From positions 62,001-126,000 of the forward strand of contig JBMOOH010000026.1 of assembly GCA_049323795.1 (NCBI GenBank): a DNA stretch of 64,000 nucleotides, in the 5' to 3' direction. The notes below the pieces were generated by a model. That model saw nothing but the letters and a program-made list of their open reading frames with translations, was not told the DNA's origin and ran no database searches. The position numbers were made by a program, and so were the translations under genes. Source of the stretch: JAOADN01 sp049323795. GTDB lineage: Bacteria > Pseudomonadota > Alphaproteobacteria > Rhodobacterales > Rhodobacteraceae. Positions 25,816-33,659 of the stretch are shown here, one piece after another (position 1 is the stretch's first letter; each line of letters opens with the position of its first letter).

Positions 25816-27012
25816 TCACGACACCGCGAATTTCAGAAGCTTGATCGCCGCGAAGTCGCTCACGTCGCCGCCGACCCGCTTCGAGGCGTAGAACAGCACG
25901 TGCGGCTTTGCCGAGAACGGATCGCGCAGGATGCGCACATCCGGTCGCTCCGCGACTGTGTAGCCCGACCGGAAGTCGCCGAATGCGATCGCATAGGCGT
26001 TCGCCGCAATGTCGGGCATGTCCTCGGCGACCAGCACCGGATAGCCGAGCAGACGCGCCGGCTCCCCGTTCGACAGCCCGTCCACCCAGAGAAAACGGCC
26101 GTCCGCGTCCTTCATCTTGCGCACCGCCCCGGTCGTCTTCGAATTCATCACGAACGAGGCATTCGCCCGGTACTCGGCGTTCAGCGCATAGACCAGATCG
26201 ACGAGAGCGTCCGAGGGCATCGTCGCGTTGAAGTCGCTTGCCGCCCCCGTCGGGATGTATCCCAGCGACCCCCAGGCCCAGCTTGCCTCGGCAACCTTGC
26301 CGTAGGCGAGAAAACCCTTCGGCTTGTCGATGCCGTCGCCGTTGATGAAGGCGGCGGCCTCGGCCCGCACGAAGCGGTTGGCGATCTTCTCGCCGAGCCA
26401 GCCTTCGACATCGAAAGCCGCGTCATCGAGCAGACGCTGGGACGCCTTCGGCATCGCCGCAAGCTCGTGAAGCCGGATCGAGATGCGCTCGATCACCGGG
26501 GTCGTCGTTTCGGTGGAACCGGCGGTCTCGGTGGCCCAGCCGCTTCCCATCTCGGTGCGGTCCACGATCACGTCATAGGTGCTGGCCTCGACGTTGACGA
26601 TGTTGGCGATCGTGCGCAGCGAGGCGGTGGCGCGCAGCTCCGACCGGATCCGGTCCGACATCTCCGGTGCGACCAGGAACCCGCCGTCCGCGTTGACAGC
26701 GGTACTCAGCGCCTTGCTCTCCGGCACCGTGGCGCGCAGCGCGTCCTCGTCGCCCGACCGGAGATAGGCCGCGAAGGCCTTCCGGAGGGGCGCACCGAAG
26801 TCGGCCTCGGCAGCGAGCGCCGGACGGCCGGCGGCTATGGACTTGGCATTCAGCATGGTCAGTCGCTCTTCCTGATGTTGCAGCCTTGATTTCACGTCGT
26901 CCTGGAACGTCCTGAGTTCGTGCAGGAATCCCGCAAGCGCGGTCCTCACCTCGATGACCGGGTGCGCGGACGCACCTTCCCCGGCCCGAGCCGTCGTCTC
27001 GGATGTCGTCAT
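25816..27012 (-). CDS. GTA gp5-like HK97-fold major capsid protein
   Basis: A 398-residue HK97-family capsid protein. The N-terminal about 110 residues form the charged, coiled-coil delta domain (LHELRTFQDDVKSRLQHQEERLTML) that the protease removes. The mature part begins near the conserved KALSTAVNADGGFLVAPEMS and continues with IANIVNVEASTYDVIVDRTEMGSGWATE and VRILRDPFSAKPHVLFYASKRVGG. ATG 27012 follows AAAGGA. It builds the small GTA head. Confidence 0.95.
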   Translation of the reverse strand: MTTSETTARAGEGASAHPVIEVRTALAGFLHELRTFQDDVKSRLQHQEERLTMLNAKSIAAGRPALAAEADFGAPLRKAFAAYLRSGDEDALRATVPESKALSTAVNADGGFLVAPEMSDRIRSELRATASLRTIANIVNVEASTYDVIVDRTEMGSGWATETAGSTETTTPVIERISIRLHELAAMPKASQRLLDDAAFDVEGWLGEKIANRFVRAEAAAFINGDGIDKPKGFLAYGKVAEASWAWGSLGYIPTGAASDFNATMPSDALVDLVYALNAEYRANASFVMNSKTTGAVRKMKDADGRFLWVDGLSNGEPARLLGYPVLVAEDMPDIAANAYAIAFGDFRSGYTVAERPDVRILRDPFSAKPHVLFYASKRVGGDVSDFAAIKLLKFAVS

Positions 27013-27043
27013 GTCCGGTCCTTTGCCTGTTCTGGTCGGGAAG

Positions 27044-27610
27044 TCACACGCGGGGCACGGGGCGCGGCAATGCGCCAAGCGCCACGCGCGCCTCGTCGAA
27101 GGCCGATGCGATCTCGGCCAGAAGATCCGTGCCTGCCTTGGCGCCCACCCTCGCCTCGGGAAGCATCGGGAAGGTCACGAGCGAAACCTCCCAGAGGTCC
27201 AACTCCTGCAGAAGTCGTCGCCCCTTCGCGTCCCTCTCCGCCGCCACCGTGCGGTATCCGATCGAAAGCCCGTCGATCGCGCCGCCGGCGACAAGGGCGG
27301 CGGCCTCGCGGCCCCGATCCACCTCGGTCAGGATGCGGCCGGAAACCCAGAGCCCGCGCTCGTCCTCGCGGACCACGTCCCACACCCCGATGGGCTCGGC
27401 GGGATCATGCTGCCAGAGCATCTTGACGCGCCGCCCCCCGGCGGCGAGCGCCGACAGCGACCGCCCATAGGCGCCGCGCACGACGATGTCGCCTCCCTGG
27501 TCGGCCACGCCGAACACCGACGCATAGCCCGAGATGCGTGTCCCGTCAGTTATCTCGACGCCATCGCCGAGCCGGACGAACTTCGTGTCCAGACCGAGGT
27601 CGGGGATCAT
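27044..27610 (-). CDS. GTA gp4-like prohead protease
   Basis: A 188-residue HK97-type prohead protease: TRISGYASVFGVADQGGDIVVRGAYGRSL, the WQHDPAEPIGVW segment with the catalytic histidine, IDGLSIGYRTVAA with the serine, and DLWEVSLVTFPMLPEARV. It cleaves the capsid delta domain during maturation. ATG 27610 follows AAGGAG; the frame is open nine codons further upstream. Confidence 0.93.
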   Translation of the reverse strand: MIPDLGLDTKFVRLGDGVEITDGTRISGYASVFGVADQGGDIVVRGAYGRSLSALAAGGRRVKMLWQHDPAEPIGVWDVVREDERGLWVSGRILTEVDRGREAAALVAGGAIDGLSIGYRTVAAERDAKGRRLLQELDLWEVSLVTFPMLPEARVGAKAGTDLLAEIASAFDEARVALGALPRPVPRV

Positions 27611-27623
27611 GCCTGCCACTCCT

Positions 27624-27869
27624 TCATAGGGATCCATAGGTCATGGCCGACCGGATCAGTTCGGTCATCACCACGCCCGCCACACCGAATACCGCCACCC
27701 AGATCCTGCGCTCGATGCTCTGGATCATCTGCTCGATGCGCTCGAGGCGTCTTTCCATCGCATCGAACTGAAGCGCCATGATGCGGTCGATCGCCTCCAT
27801 CCTTGCTTCCTGGGCATAGTCGAACGGCTGCTTGAGGTATCGCGACCCCGAAACCTGCGTCACAGCCAT
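27624..27869 (-). CDS. GTA gp3.5-like small membrane-type protein
   Basis: An 81-residue protein: MAVTQVSGSRYLKQPFDYAQEARMEAIDRIM, a charged helix (DAMERRLERIEQMIQSIERRI) and a hydrophobic C-terminal segment VAVFGVAGVVMTELI. It matches the small GTA head-formation protein between portal and protease in R. capsulatus. Its precise role is not known to me. The start overlaps the portal stop region. An alternative ATG four codons upstream (27881) lacks a ribosome site. Confidence 0.8.
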   Translation of the reverse strand: MAVTQVSGSRYLKQPFDYAQEARMEAIDRIMALQFDAMERRLERIEQMIQSIERRIWVAVFGVAGVVMTELIRSAMTYGSL

Positions 27870-27870
27870 G

Positions 27871-29067
27871 TCATTTCCCATCGCGAAGGCGCGGCAGACC
27901 CAGCAGCGACCGCTTCTCGGCATCCGTGAGGAACTCGGCCGCCCCCACCCGCGACCACTGCTGGTCCCGCTCGGCCGACAGCGCGGGAACCTGGTCGAGG
28001 TCGGGCCGCAGTTCGACCGCACGGGACAGGAAGGTAGAGAGCCAGAACGAGACGGCGGCCGTCACCCGCGTCGCCAGCGGCAGCACGGTGAGCCGGTAGA
28101 AGGCGCGGTTCGCCTCCTGGTAGTTCGCATAGGTCGCGTCCCCCGGAATGCCGAGAAGCATCGGCGGCACGCCGAAGGCGACGGCAATCTCGCGCGCGGC
28201 GGCCTCCTTCGTCTTCTGGAACTCCATGTCGCTGGGGCTGAACCCCATGGGCTTCCAGTCGAGGCCGCCCTCCAGCAGCATGGGCCGCCCTGCATTCCGC
28301 GCGCCCTGGTGATGTGTCTCCATCTCGCTCACCAGCCGGTCGTACTGGTCCTGCGAAAGCTGCGCCTGTCCGTCGGTTCCCTTGTAGACGATCGCACCCG
28401 ACGGGCGCGCGGCATTGTCCAGAAGGGCCTTCGACCACGCGCTTGCGGCATTGTGCACATCGATGGCGACCGCCGCCGCCTGAAGCGGCGAAAGTCCGTA
28501 ATGATCGTCCTGGGGGTGAAACGACCGGATATGGCATACCGGATCGACCGGGCCCCGCATGTCGTACCTGTGGGTCCGCCCGCCCACGCTGTAATCGTAG
28601 GCGACGGGCCAGCCGTCCGGCCCCGGAACGAGGTTCATCCGGTCCGACCGCAGCACATGCAGCTCGAGCGGAAGCGCTTCGCCCGTCACCGCCTCGAGGT
28701 AGGCGTTCCCCGAAAGCAGAAGCTGCCCGTAGAGCGCCTCGAAGAGCTCCGCCCTGCCTTGCGCGGGATTCGGCCGCCGCATCAGGTCCAGCAGGGGATG
28801 CGTCTCGTAGCGCCTCTCGGCGTCCTGGCAGACGAGCGGCATGGCCGCCGCCGCCTCGGCCAGCAGCTTCACGCAGCGGAAGCCGACCGGGTTCATGGTG
28901 AAGCCCGCGCGGATCAGGCTCACCGTGTCGCGCGGGCTCCAGACCGGCCGGCCCGACAATCCCCAGGCAAAGACGCGGCCAGCGGCCGACGCCTTCTGCG
29001 CGGGCGCAGCCGGTTGCCGGCGGGGCCCGGACTCCGCCGTTCTCCGCCCGAAAATGGTCCATGCCAT
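27871..29067 (-). CDS. GTA gp3-like portal protein
   Basis: A 398-residue HK97-type portal: VSLIRAGFTMNPVGFRCVKLLAEAAAAMPL, HPLLDLMRRPNPAQGRAELFEAL, LLLSGNAYLEAV, LEGGLDWKPMGFSPSDMEF and AFGVPPMLLGIPGDATYANYQEANRAFYRLTV, all portal landmarks. It forms the DNA-entry ring of the head. It lies 84 bp after the terminase stop. Confidence 0.95.
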   Translation of the reverse strand: MAWTIFGRRTAESGPRRQPAAPAQKASAAGRVFAWGLSGRPVWSPRDTVSLIRAGFTMNPVGFRCVKLLAEAAAAMPLVCQDAERRYETHPLLDLMRRPNPAQGRAELFEALYGQLLLSGNAYLEAVTGEALPLELHVLRSDRMNLVPGPDGWPVAYDYSVGGRTHRYDMRGPVDPVCHIRSFHPQDDHYGLSPLQAAAVAIDVHNAASAWSKALLDNAARPSGAIVYKGTDGQAQLSQDQYDRLVSEMETHHQGARNAGRPMLLEGGLDWKPMGFSPSDMEFQKTKEAAAREIAVAFGVPPMLLGIPGDATYANYQEANRAFYRLTVLPLATRVTAAVSFWLSTFLSRAVELRPDLDQVPALSAERDQQWSRVGAAEFLTDAEKRSLLGLPRLRDGK

Positions 29068-29151
29068 CAGTAGATCTCCCGTAGGATGACTTCCCGCTCC
29101 AGCGGCGCGGCGGTCCCGCCCTCGCCGCGCCCCGCCGATCCGCGCGACCCG

Positions 29152-30519
29152 TCACAGGATCCTGAGCTTCGGATCCCGATACCGCGACGCGGGCTCGACG
29201 ATCAGGTCGGTCAGCGCCCAGACCAGCGCATCCACCCGGTCAGGGCTTCCGACGCCGCGATACCCCTGCGCCGTCATGTGACACATCTGGCTTTCCAGAC
29301 GCCCCAGACCGGGCAGATGATGCACCCGGCCCTGTTCGTAGAGCGCGGCGACCGGTTCGGCCCGGGCCGCCTTGCCCGTATGCGCGTGGACCGCCCGGAA
29401 CGGCACGAGCGCGCTCTCCGTCCTCACGACCGCCTCCACCATGGCGCCGCCCTGGTTCACCTCGGCGACCAGCCGGTCCGCAGCATGGCGTTCCATCGAC
29501 GCGACCACGGCCCGGGCCCATACGGCGGGCAGCGCCCCCGTGACCGTGGCATCCTCGATCACCCAGGCGTGCCAGTTCTGTGGCGGTCCCTCGGTGACGG
29601 CCCCCACGACCACGATCCCGCACTCGTCCGAGGTCCGCTTGCCCGAGACGGGGGGATCGACCGCCACCACCACCCGGCTGAACCGGTCCGGCGCCGAAAG
29701 CCGGCCCTTCTCGATCATCTCGTTGGTCCAGAGCGCCCCGTCGGCCTCCTCGACCAGCTCCCCGTCCAGTTCCTGCCGTGCCTTCCAGCCGGCATAGCGT
29801 GCCCTCACCTCCTCGATGAACGAAGCGGCCAGATGTGCGCGATTGGCCTCGGTCGGCGCCTGCGTCACCACGGTCGAAGGCGCCTTCAGGATCGCCTTCA
29901 GCATCTGCACGTTCCTCGGCGTGGTCGTCACCACCTGCCGGGGATGCCCGCCCAGCCGCAGCGCGAACTGCAGCATGTCCCAGGTTCCCTCGAGCTTGTC
30001 CCATTTCGCCAGCTCGTCGGCCCAGGCCGCATCGAACTGCGGACCGCGCAGGCTCTCGGGATCATGCGCGGAAAACGCCTGCGCCACGGCGCCGTTCGGC
30101 CAGACGAGGCGGCGGCGGGTCGCTTCCCAGACCGGCTTGCGATCTGCCGGAGAGCAGGCCACGATGCCGCTCTCGCCGAAGATCATCACCTCCCGCACCT
30201 GGTCGAGCGTGTCGCCGACCAGCGCCACCCGCCGGCACGGTCCCGGATCGAGGGGCCGCGCCCCCTCGACCTGCATCCTCACCCATTCGGCCCCGGCCCG
30301 CGTCTTGCCCGCGCCGCGCCCTCCGAGGATCACCCAGGTCTTCCAGTCGCCGGGCGGGGGAAGCTGGTGCTCCAGCGCCCAGACCTCGAACAGCCACGGC
30401 AGCGACATCAGCGCGTTCTCGCTCAGCCCGGCAAGAACGCTCTCAATCTCCTCCCGCGTCGCGGATGCGGTCAAGCCGGCGAGCGATCTCGTCGCGGGCC
30501 TTGCCGAGGTCGAGCGCAT
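29152..30519 (-). CDS. GTA gp2-like large terminase
   Basis: ATPase and nuclease that packages host DNA into GTA heads. It has Walker A LGGRGAGKTRAGAEWV (about 66-81 from this start), the FDAAWADELAKW Walker B region, TTPRNVQMLKAIL, and the RuvC-like nuclease aspartates in VVVAVDPPVSGKRTSDECGIVVVG and DRVDALVWALTDL. The start is uncertain: the 30519 ATG overlaps the small-terminase gene by 77 bp, while a TTG at 30474 (L/M-TASATREEIESVLAGLSENAL) fits the R. capsulatus gp2 start better. The frame is open to 30585. Confidence 0.93.
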   Translation of the reverse strand: MRSTSARPATRSLAGLTASATREEIESVLAGLSENALMSLPWLFEVWALEHQLPPPGDWKTWVILGGRGAGKTRAGAEWVRMQVEGARPLDPGPCRRVALVGDTLDQVREVMIFGESGIVACSPADRKPVWEATRRRLVWPNGAVAQAFSAHDPESLRGPQFDAAWADELAKWDKLEGTWDMLQFALRLGGHPRQVVTTTPRNVQMLKAILKAPSTVVTQAPTEANRAHLAASFIEEVRARYAGWKARQELDGELVEEADGALWTNEMIEKGRLSAPDRFSRVVVAVDPPVSGKRTSDECGIVVVGAVTEGPPQNWHAWVIEDATVTGALPAVWARAVVASMERHAADRLVAEVNQGGAMVEAVVRTESALVPFRAVHAHTGKAARAEPVAALYEQGRVHHLPGLGRLESQMCHMTAQGYRGVGSPDRVDALVWALTDLIVEPASRYRDPKLRIL

Positions 30520-30763
30520 AGGAATATGCGGCCCCCTCGCCCTGCTTGCGGAGCTTTTCAAATCTGTTCCTCTCTTCCATCGCAAGCTGGAAGGCCGCCC
30601 GAAGGTCGCGGATGGCCGCCATTGCAGCCTTCACGTCTTCCGGCCTTCCCTGACGGATGTCCTGTATCGCCGTGTAGAGTTCCTGCGCCGCCTGCCGGCA
30701 CAGGTCCTCAGCCGCCGCCAGAAGGACGGGCGGCGGGTTCGAAGTCCGTTCGGTTTCGGTCAT
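30443..30763 (-). CDS. GTA gp1-like small terminase
   Basis: A 106-residue, mostly helical protein starting MTETERTSNPPPVLLAAAEDLCRQAAQELYTA, with KAAMAAIRDLRAAFQLAMEERNRFEKLRKQ. Position, size and helicity match RcGTA gp1, the small terminase that in the GTA lacks sequence-specific pac recognition, so host DNA is packaged at random. First gene of the cluster; overlaps the large terminase. Confidence 0.82.
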   Translation of the reverse strand: MTETERTSNPPPVLLAAAEDLCRQAAQELYTAIQDIRQGRPEDVKAAMAAIRDLRAAFQLAMEERNRFEKLRKQGEGAAYSYALDLGKARDEIARRLDRIRDAGGD

Positions 30764-30861
30764 CAGGCCAGCGTCTCCCTGAGGCTGACCGTCGAAGCGA
30801 AATGGAAAAGCGGCACCGGGTCTCCCCACGCCGCTTGCCCACCTCGTCCAGCTTGCCCTGA

Positions 30862-30890
30862 CCGATACCCCGGACAGTTCGCAAAGTCAA
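30862..30890 (-). promoter_or_regulatory. Weak promoter candidate for the GTA cluster
   Basis: On the minus strand TTGACT, 17 bases, TATCGG, about 100 bp ahead of the GTA gp1 ATG. The -35 is good and the -10 poor, as expected of an activator-dependent promoter. Confidence 0.3.
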
Positions 30891-30932
30891 GAAGAAAACT
30901 CATTGAGATCAGATGGTTGAGAGAACCTTCCG

Positions 30933-30947
30933 TTAATCCTCGATTAA
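30933..30947. promoter_or_regulatory. CtrA-type binding site candidate upstream of the GTA cluster
   Basis: TTAATCCTCGATTAA is an exact TTAA-N7-TTAA, the consensus of the cell-cycle/motility regulator CtrA. It lies between the mltG stop (30950) and GTA gp1 (30763), about 45 bp upstream of the candidate -35. CtrA is needed for GTA expression in R. capsulatus, though mostly indirectly, so a direct site here would be notable. Confidence 0.5.
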
Positions 30948-30949
30948 TC

Positions 30950-32134
30950 TCAGTTGCCCGCGTCCTGCGTCCCGCCCTCTCCGGCCGTGCCTCTCTCGGC
31001 CTCGATGGCGCGCCAGCGGGCCACGTTCGCATTGTGCTCGGCAAGCGTTGCCGCGAAGACGTGGCCGCCGGTGCCATCGGCCACGAAGTAGAAGAAGCCG
31101 GTCGCCTCCGGGTTCAACGCCGCCGCGATGCTCTCGCGGCCGGGATTGGCGATGGGCGTCGGAGGCAGCCCGTCGATCACATAGGTGTTCCAGTCCGTCC
31201 GCCGCCGAAGCTCGCTCTGCCGGAGTCCGCGCTCGAGAACACCCTGCCCCTTGGTGATGCCATAGATCACCGTGGGGTCGGTCTGCAGCTTCATGCCCTC
31301 GCGCAAACGGTTGAGGAACACGCTCGCCACACGGCGCCGCTCCTCGGGAACGCTCGTCTCCTTCTCGACGATCGAGGCCATGATCAGCGCCTCCTCCGGC
31401 GTCTTGTAGGGAAGCCCCTCCGCCCGGCCCGCCCAGAACTCGGCGAGCCGCGCCTCCTGCCGCCGCTGCATCTCGGCCAGGATATCCGGCCGGGATGCGC
31501 CGCGCGTCACCTCGTAGCTGTCCGGCGCCAGCATTCCCTCGGCCGGAACCTCGGTGATGTCGCCCTGCAGGAAGTCGGCCTTCTTCAGCGCCTCCATGGT
31601 CTGCCAGACCGTCGTTCCCTCGGCCAGCGTCACCCGGAACCGCACATCGGGCCGCCCGGACCGCTCGACATAGGCCGGCGGAGGGGCGCCCGCCGCCGGG
31701 TCGAAGCGCGCCACCTCGACATAGCCGTCCGTCGCCGGATCGAGCTCCCGCACCAGAACCTCCGCGGCGGTGACGCCGATCCGGTAGTTGACCTCGGTTC
31801 CGCAGGTGGACTGGCCGTCGCCGGTCACCGCGTCGACGATCTCCTTCATCGACGCCGCAGGCGGGATCAGGAACGACCCGGCCTTGAGCGCGTTGCTCTT
31901 GCCCTCGTAATCCACCCCGACCCTGAAGATGTACCCGTTCGACACCGCACCCTGCGCGACCAGGTCCTCGGCAACCCGGCGGAAGCTTGACCCGGGATCG
32001 ACACGCAGGCAGATCGCCGCGGCAAGCGGCCCCGGTCCCCGGTACTGCGCCTGGCCCCACGCCACGATGGCGGCAATCGCCACCAGCAGCACGATCGCCA
32101 CCGTCAGGAAGTTCGAGGCGACGTGACGCCACAT
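30950..32134 (-). CDS. mltG: Endolytic murein transglycosylase MltG
   Basis: Inner-membrane lytic transglycosylase that cuts nascent glycan strands and sets their length. The 394-residue protein has one N-terminal membrane segment (FLTVAIVLLVAIAAIVAW, about 9-26), a LysM-like region (PGSSFRRVAEDLVAQGAVSN), and the YceG catalytic domain with EALIMASIVEKETSVPEER (catalytic Glu), LQTDPTVIYGI and the C-terminal DGTGGHVFAATLAEHNANVARW. Its ATG overlaps the fabF stop by one base, so it is translationally coupled to fabF. The GTA cluster follows on the same strand. Confidence 0.95.
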   Translation of the reverse strand: MWRHVASNFLTVAIVLLVAIAAIVAWGQAQYRGPGPLAAAICLRVDPGSSFRRVAEDLVAQGAVSNGYIFRVGVDYEGKSNALKAGSFLIPPAASMKEIVDAVTGDGQSTCGTEVNYRIGVTAAEVLVRELDPATDGYVEVARFDPAAGAPPPAYVERSGRPDVRFRVTLAEGTTVWQTMEALKKADFLQGDITEVPAEGMLAPDSYEVTRGASRPDILAEMQRRQEARLAEFWAGRAEGLPYKTPEEALIMASIVEKETSVPEERRRVASVFLNRLREGMKLQTDPTVIYGITKGQGVLERGLRQSELRRRTDWNTYVIDGLPPTPIANPGRESIAAALNPEATGFFYFVADGTGGHVFAATLAEHNANVARWRAIEAERGTAGEGGTQDAGN

Positions 32135-33393
32135 CAGGCGACGCGGCCCAGGACGAGACTGGCGTTGGTTCCCCCGAACCCGAAGCTGTTCGACAGGGCC
32201 ACGTCGATCCGGCGCTTCACCGCCCTGTTCGGCGCGAGGTCAAGCACCGGCTCCACCGCCGGATTCTCGAGGTTGATCGTGGGCGGCGCCACCTGGTCCC
32301 GCAGCGCCAGCACGCAGAAGATCGCCTCGACCGACCCCGCCGCACCGAGCAGGTGTCCGATCGAGGACTTCGTGGACGACATCGTGGCGCCGGCCGCATG
32401 GGTGCCGAGCAGCCGCTCGACCGCGCCAAGCTCGATCGTGTCGGCCATCGTGCTCGTGCCATGCGCGTTGATGTAATCGACCGACGCCGGCGTCAGCCCC
32501 GCCCGCCTCAGCGCCATCTCCATGCTGCGATAGCCGCCGTCGCCATCCTCGGACGGGGCGGTGATGTGATAGGCGTCACCCGACAGGCCATAGCCCAGGA
32601 CCTCGGCATAAATCCTTGCATCACGGGCCTTTGCATGCTGAAGTTCTTCCAGAACCACAACTCCGGAACCTTCGCCCATGACAAAGCCGTCCCGGTCCGC
32701 GTCATAGGGCCGGCTCGCCTTCTCCGGCTCGTGCGCGCGCTTGGTCGAGAGCGCCTTGCAGGCGTTGAACCCCGCGATCCCGATCTCGCTGATCGGCGCC
32801 TCGCAGCCCCCCGCGACCATGATGTCGGCATCGCCCCACTGGATCAGCCGCGCCGCATCCCCGATCGCGTGCGCCCCGGTCGAGCAGGCCGTCACGACCG
32901 CATGGTTCGGCCCCTTGAACCCGAACCGGATCGACACCTGCCCCGAGGCAAGGTTGATGAGCGCCGAGGGAATGAAGAACGGGCTCACCCGCTTCGGGCC
33001 CCGCTCCTTGATCAGCACCGCCGTCTCGGCGATCGACGTCAGCCCCCCGATTCCGGACCCGAGCATCACGCCGGTCCTGAGCTTCTCCGCCTCGGACAGA
33101 TCCTCGATTCCCGCATCCCGCACCGCCTGCGTCGCCGCCGCCATCCCGTAGAGGATGAAGTCATCGACCTTCCGGCGGTCCTTCGGCTCCATCCAGTCAT
33201 CGGGGTTGAAGGTGCCGTCCGAACCGTCGCCATAGGGCACTTCACAGGCATAGGCCGTGACCACGTTCGAGGTATCGAACCGCGTGATCAGCCCCGCGCC
33301 CGACTGCCCCGCAAGCAACCGGCTCCAGGTCTCCTCGACGCCGCAGGCGAGCGGCGTGACCAGACCCAGACCCGTGACGACGACCCGACGCAT
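32134..33393 (-). CDS. fabF: 3-oxoacyl-ACP synthase II (beta-ketoacyl-ACP synthase)
   Basis: Condenses malonyl-ACP with acyl-ACP in fatty acid elongation. The 419-residue thiolase-fold protein starts MRRVVVTGLGLVTPLACGVEETW. It has the catalytic Cys170 in VVTACSTGAHAIGDA, and the histidines in YINAHGTSTMADTIE and SSTKSSIGHLLGAAG, giving the Cys-His-His triad. ATG 33393 was chosen over the longer frame from the family start. With acpP, fabG and fabD upstream on the same strand it completes a fatty-acid synthesis group interrupted only by the agmatinase-family gene. Confidence 0.96.
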   Translation of the reverse strand: MRRVVVTGLGLVTPLACGVEETWSRLLAGQSGAGLITRFDTSNVVTAYACEVPYGDGSDGTFNPDDWMEPKDRRKVDDFILYGMAAATQAVRDAGIEDLSEAEKLRTGVMLGSGIGGLTSIAETAVLIKERGPKRVSPFFIPSALINLASGQVSIRFGFKGPNHAVVTACSTGAHAIGDAARLIQWGDADIMVAGGCEAPISEIGIAGFNACKALSTKRAHEPEKASRPYDADRDGFVMGEGSGVVVLEELQHAKARDARIYAEVLGYGLSGDAYHITAPSEDGDGGYRSMEMALRRAGLTPASVDYINAHGTSTMADTIELGAVERLLGTHAAGATMSSTKSSIGHLLGAAGSVEAIFCVLALRDQVAPPTINLENPAVEPVLDLAPNRAVKRRIDVALSNSFGFGGTNASLVLGRVA

Positions 33394-33579
33394 GACGCCC
33401 CCTGCAAGCGTTTTTCCGCTCCGGCGGTGATACACGCCCCCCATAACAGGCGCAACACGGGGACGGCGAGGGGGAAGCCCGGCCGGCCGTGTCCCGCCGC
33501 CCCCGATCTCTCCCTCTTCCTTCGGGGGAGGGACGGCGATCAGAATGGGGAACTCCCCTCGCCCGCCGGGAAAGGGTCA

Positions 33580-33591
33580 GGGGGGGGGGGG
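33580..33591. repeat. G12 homopolymer in the fabF upstream gap
   Basis: Twelve consecutive G on the plus strand, in the 266-bp gap between the agmatinase-family stop (33660) and the fabF start (33393). Ten bases further on is a 9-bp stem-loop, CGGTGCCCC-TGC-GGGGCACCG (33601-33621), a plausible terminator for the agmatinase-family gene. The rest of the gap has no coding signal. Confidence 0.7.
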
Positions 33592-33600
33592 CGCCTCGAC

Positions 33601-33621
33601 CGGTGCCCCTGCGGGGCACCG
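33601..33621 (-). terminator. Stem-loop after the agmatinase-family gene
   Basis: CGGTGCCCC and GGGGCACCG pair perfectly around a 3-nt loop, 39 bp beyond the stop at 33660. On the minus strand it is followed not by T but by the C12 run. Confidence 0.45.
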
Positions 33622-33659
33622 CGTCACCACAAGCCCGACCCGCCCCCCAAAAACGCCCC

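Noticed and set aside
16109..30763. Active temperate prophage
   Set aside because: No integrase, att-site repeats, repressor, replication, holin or lysis genes; gene order and sizes equal the gene transfer agent.
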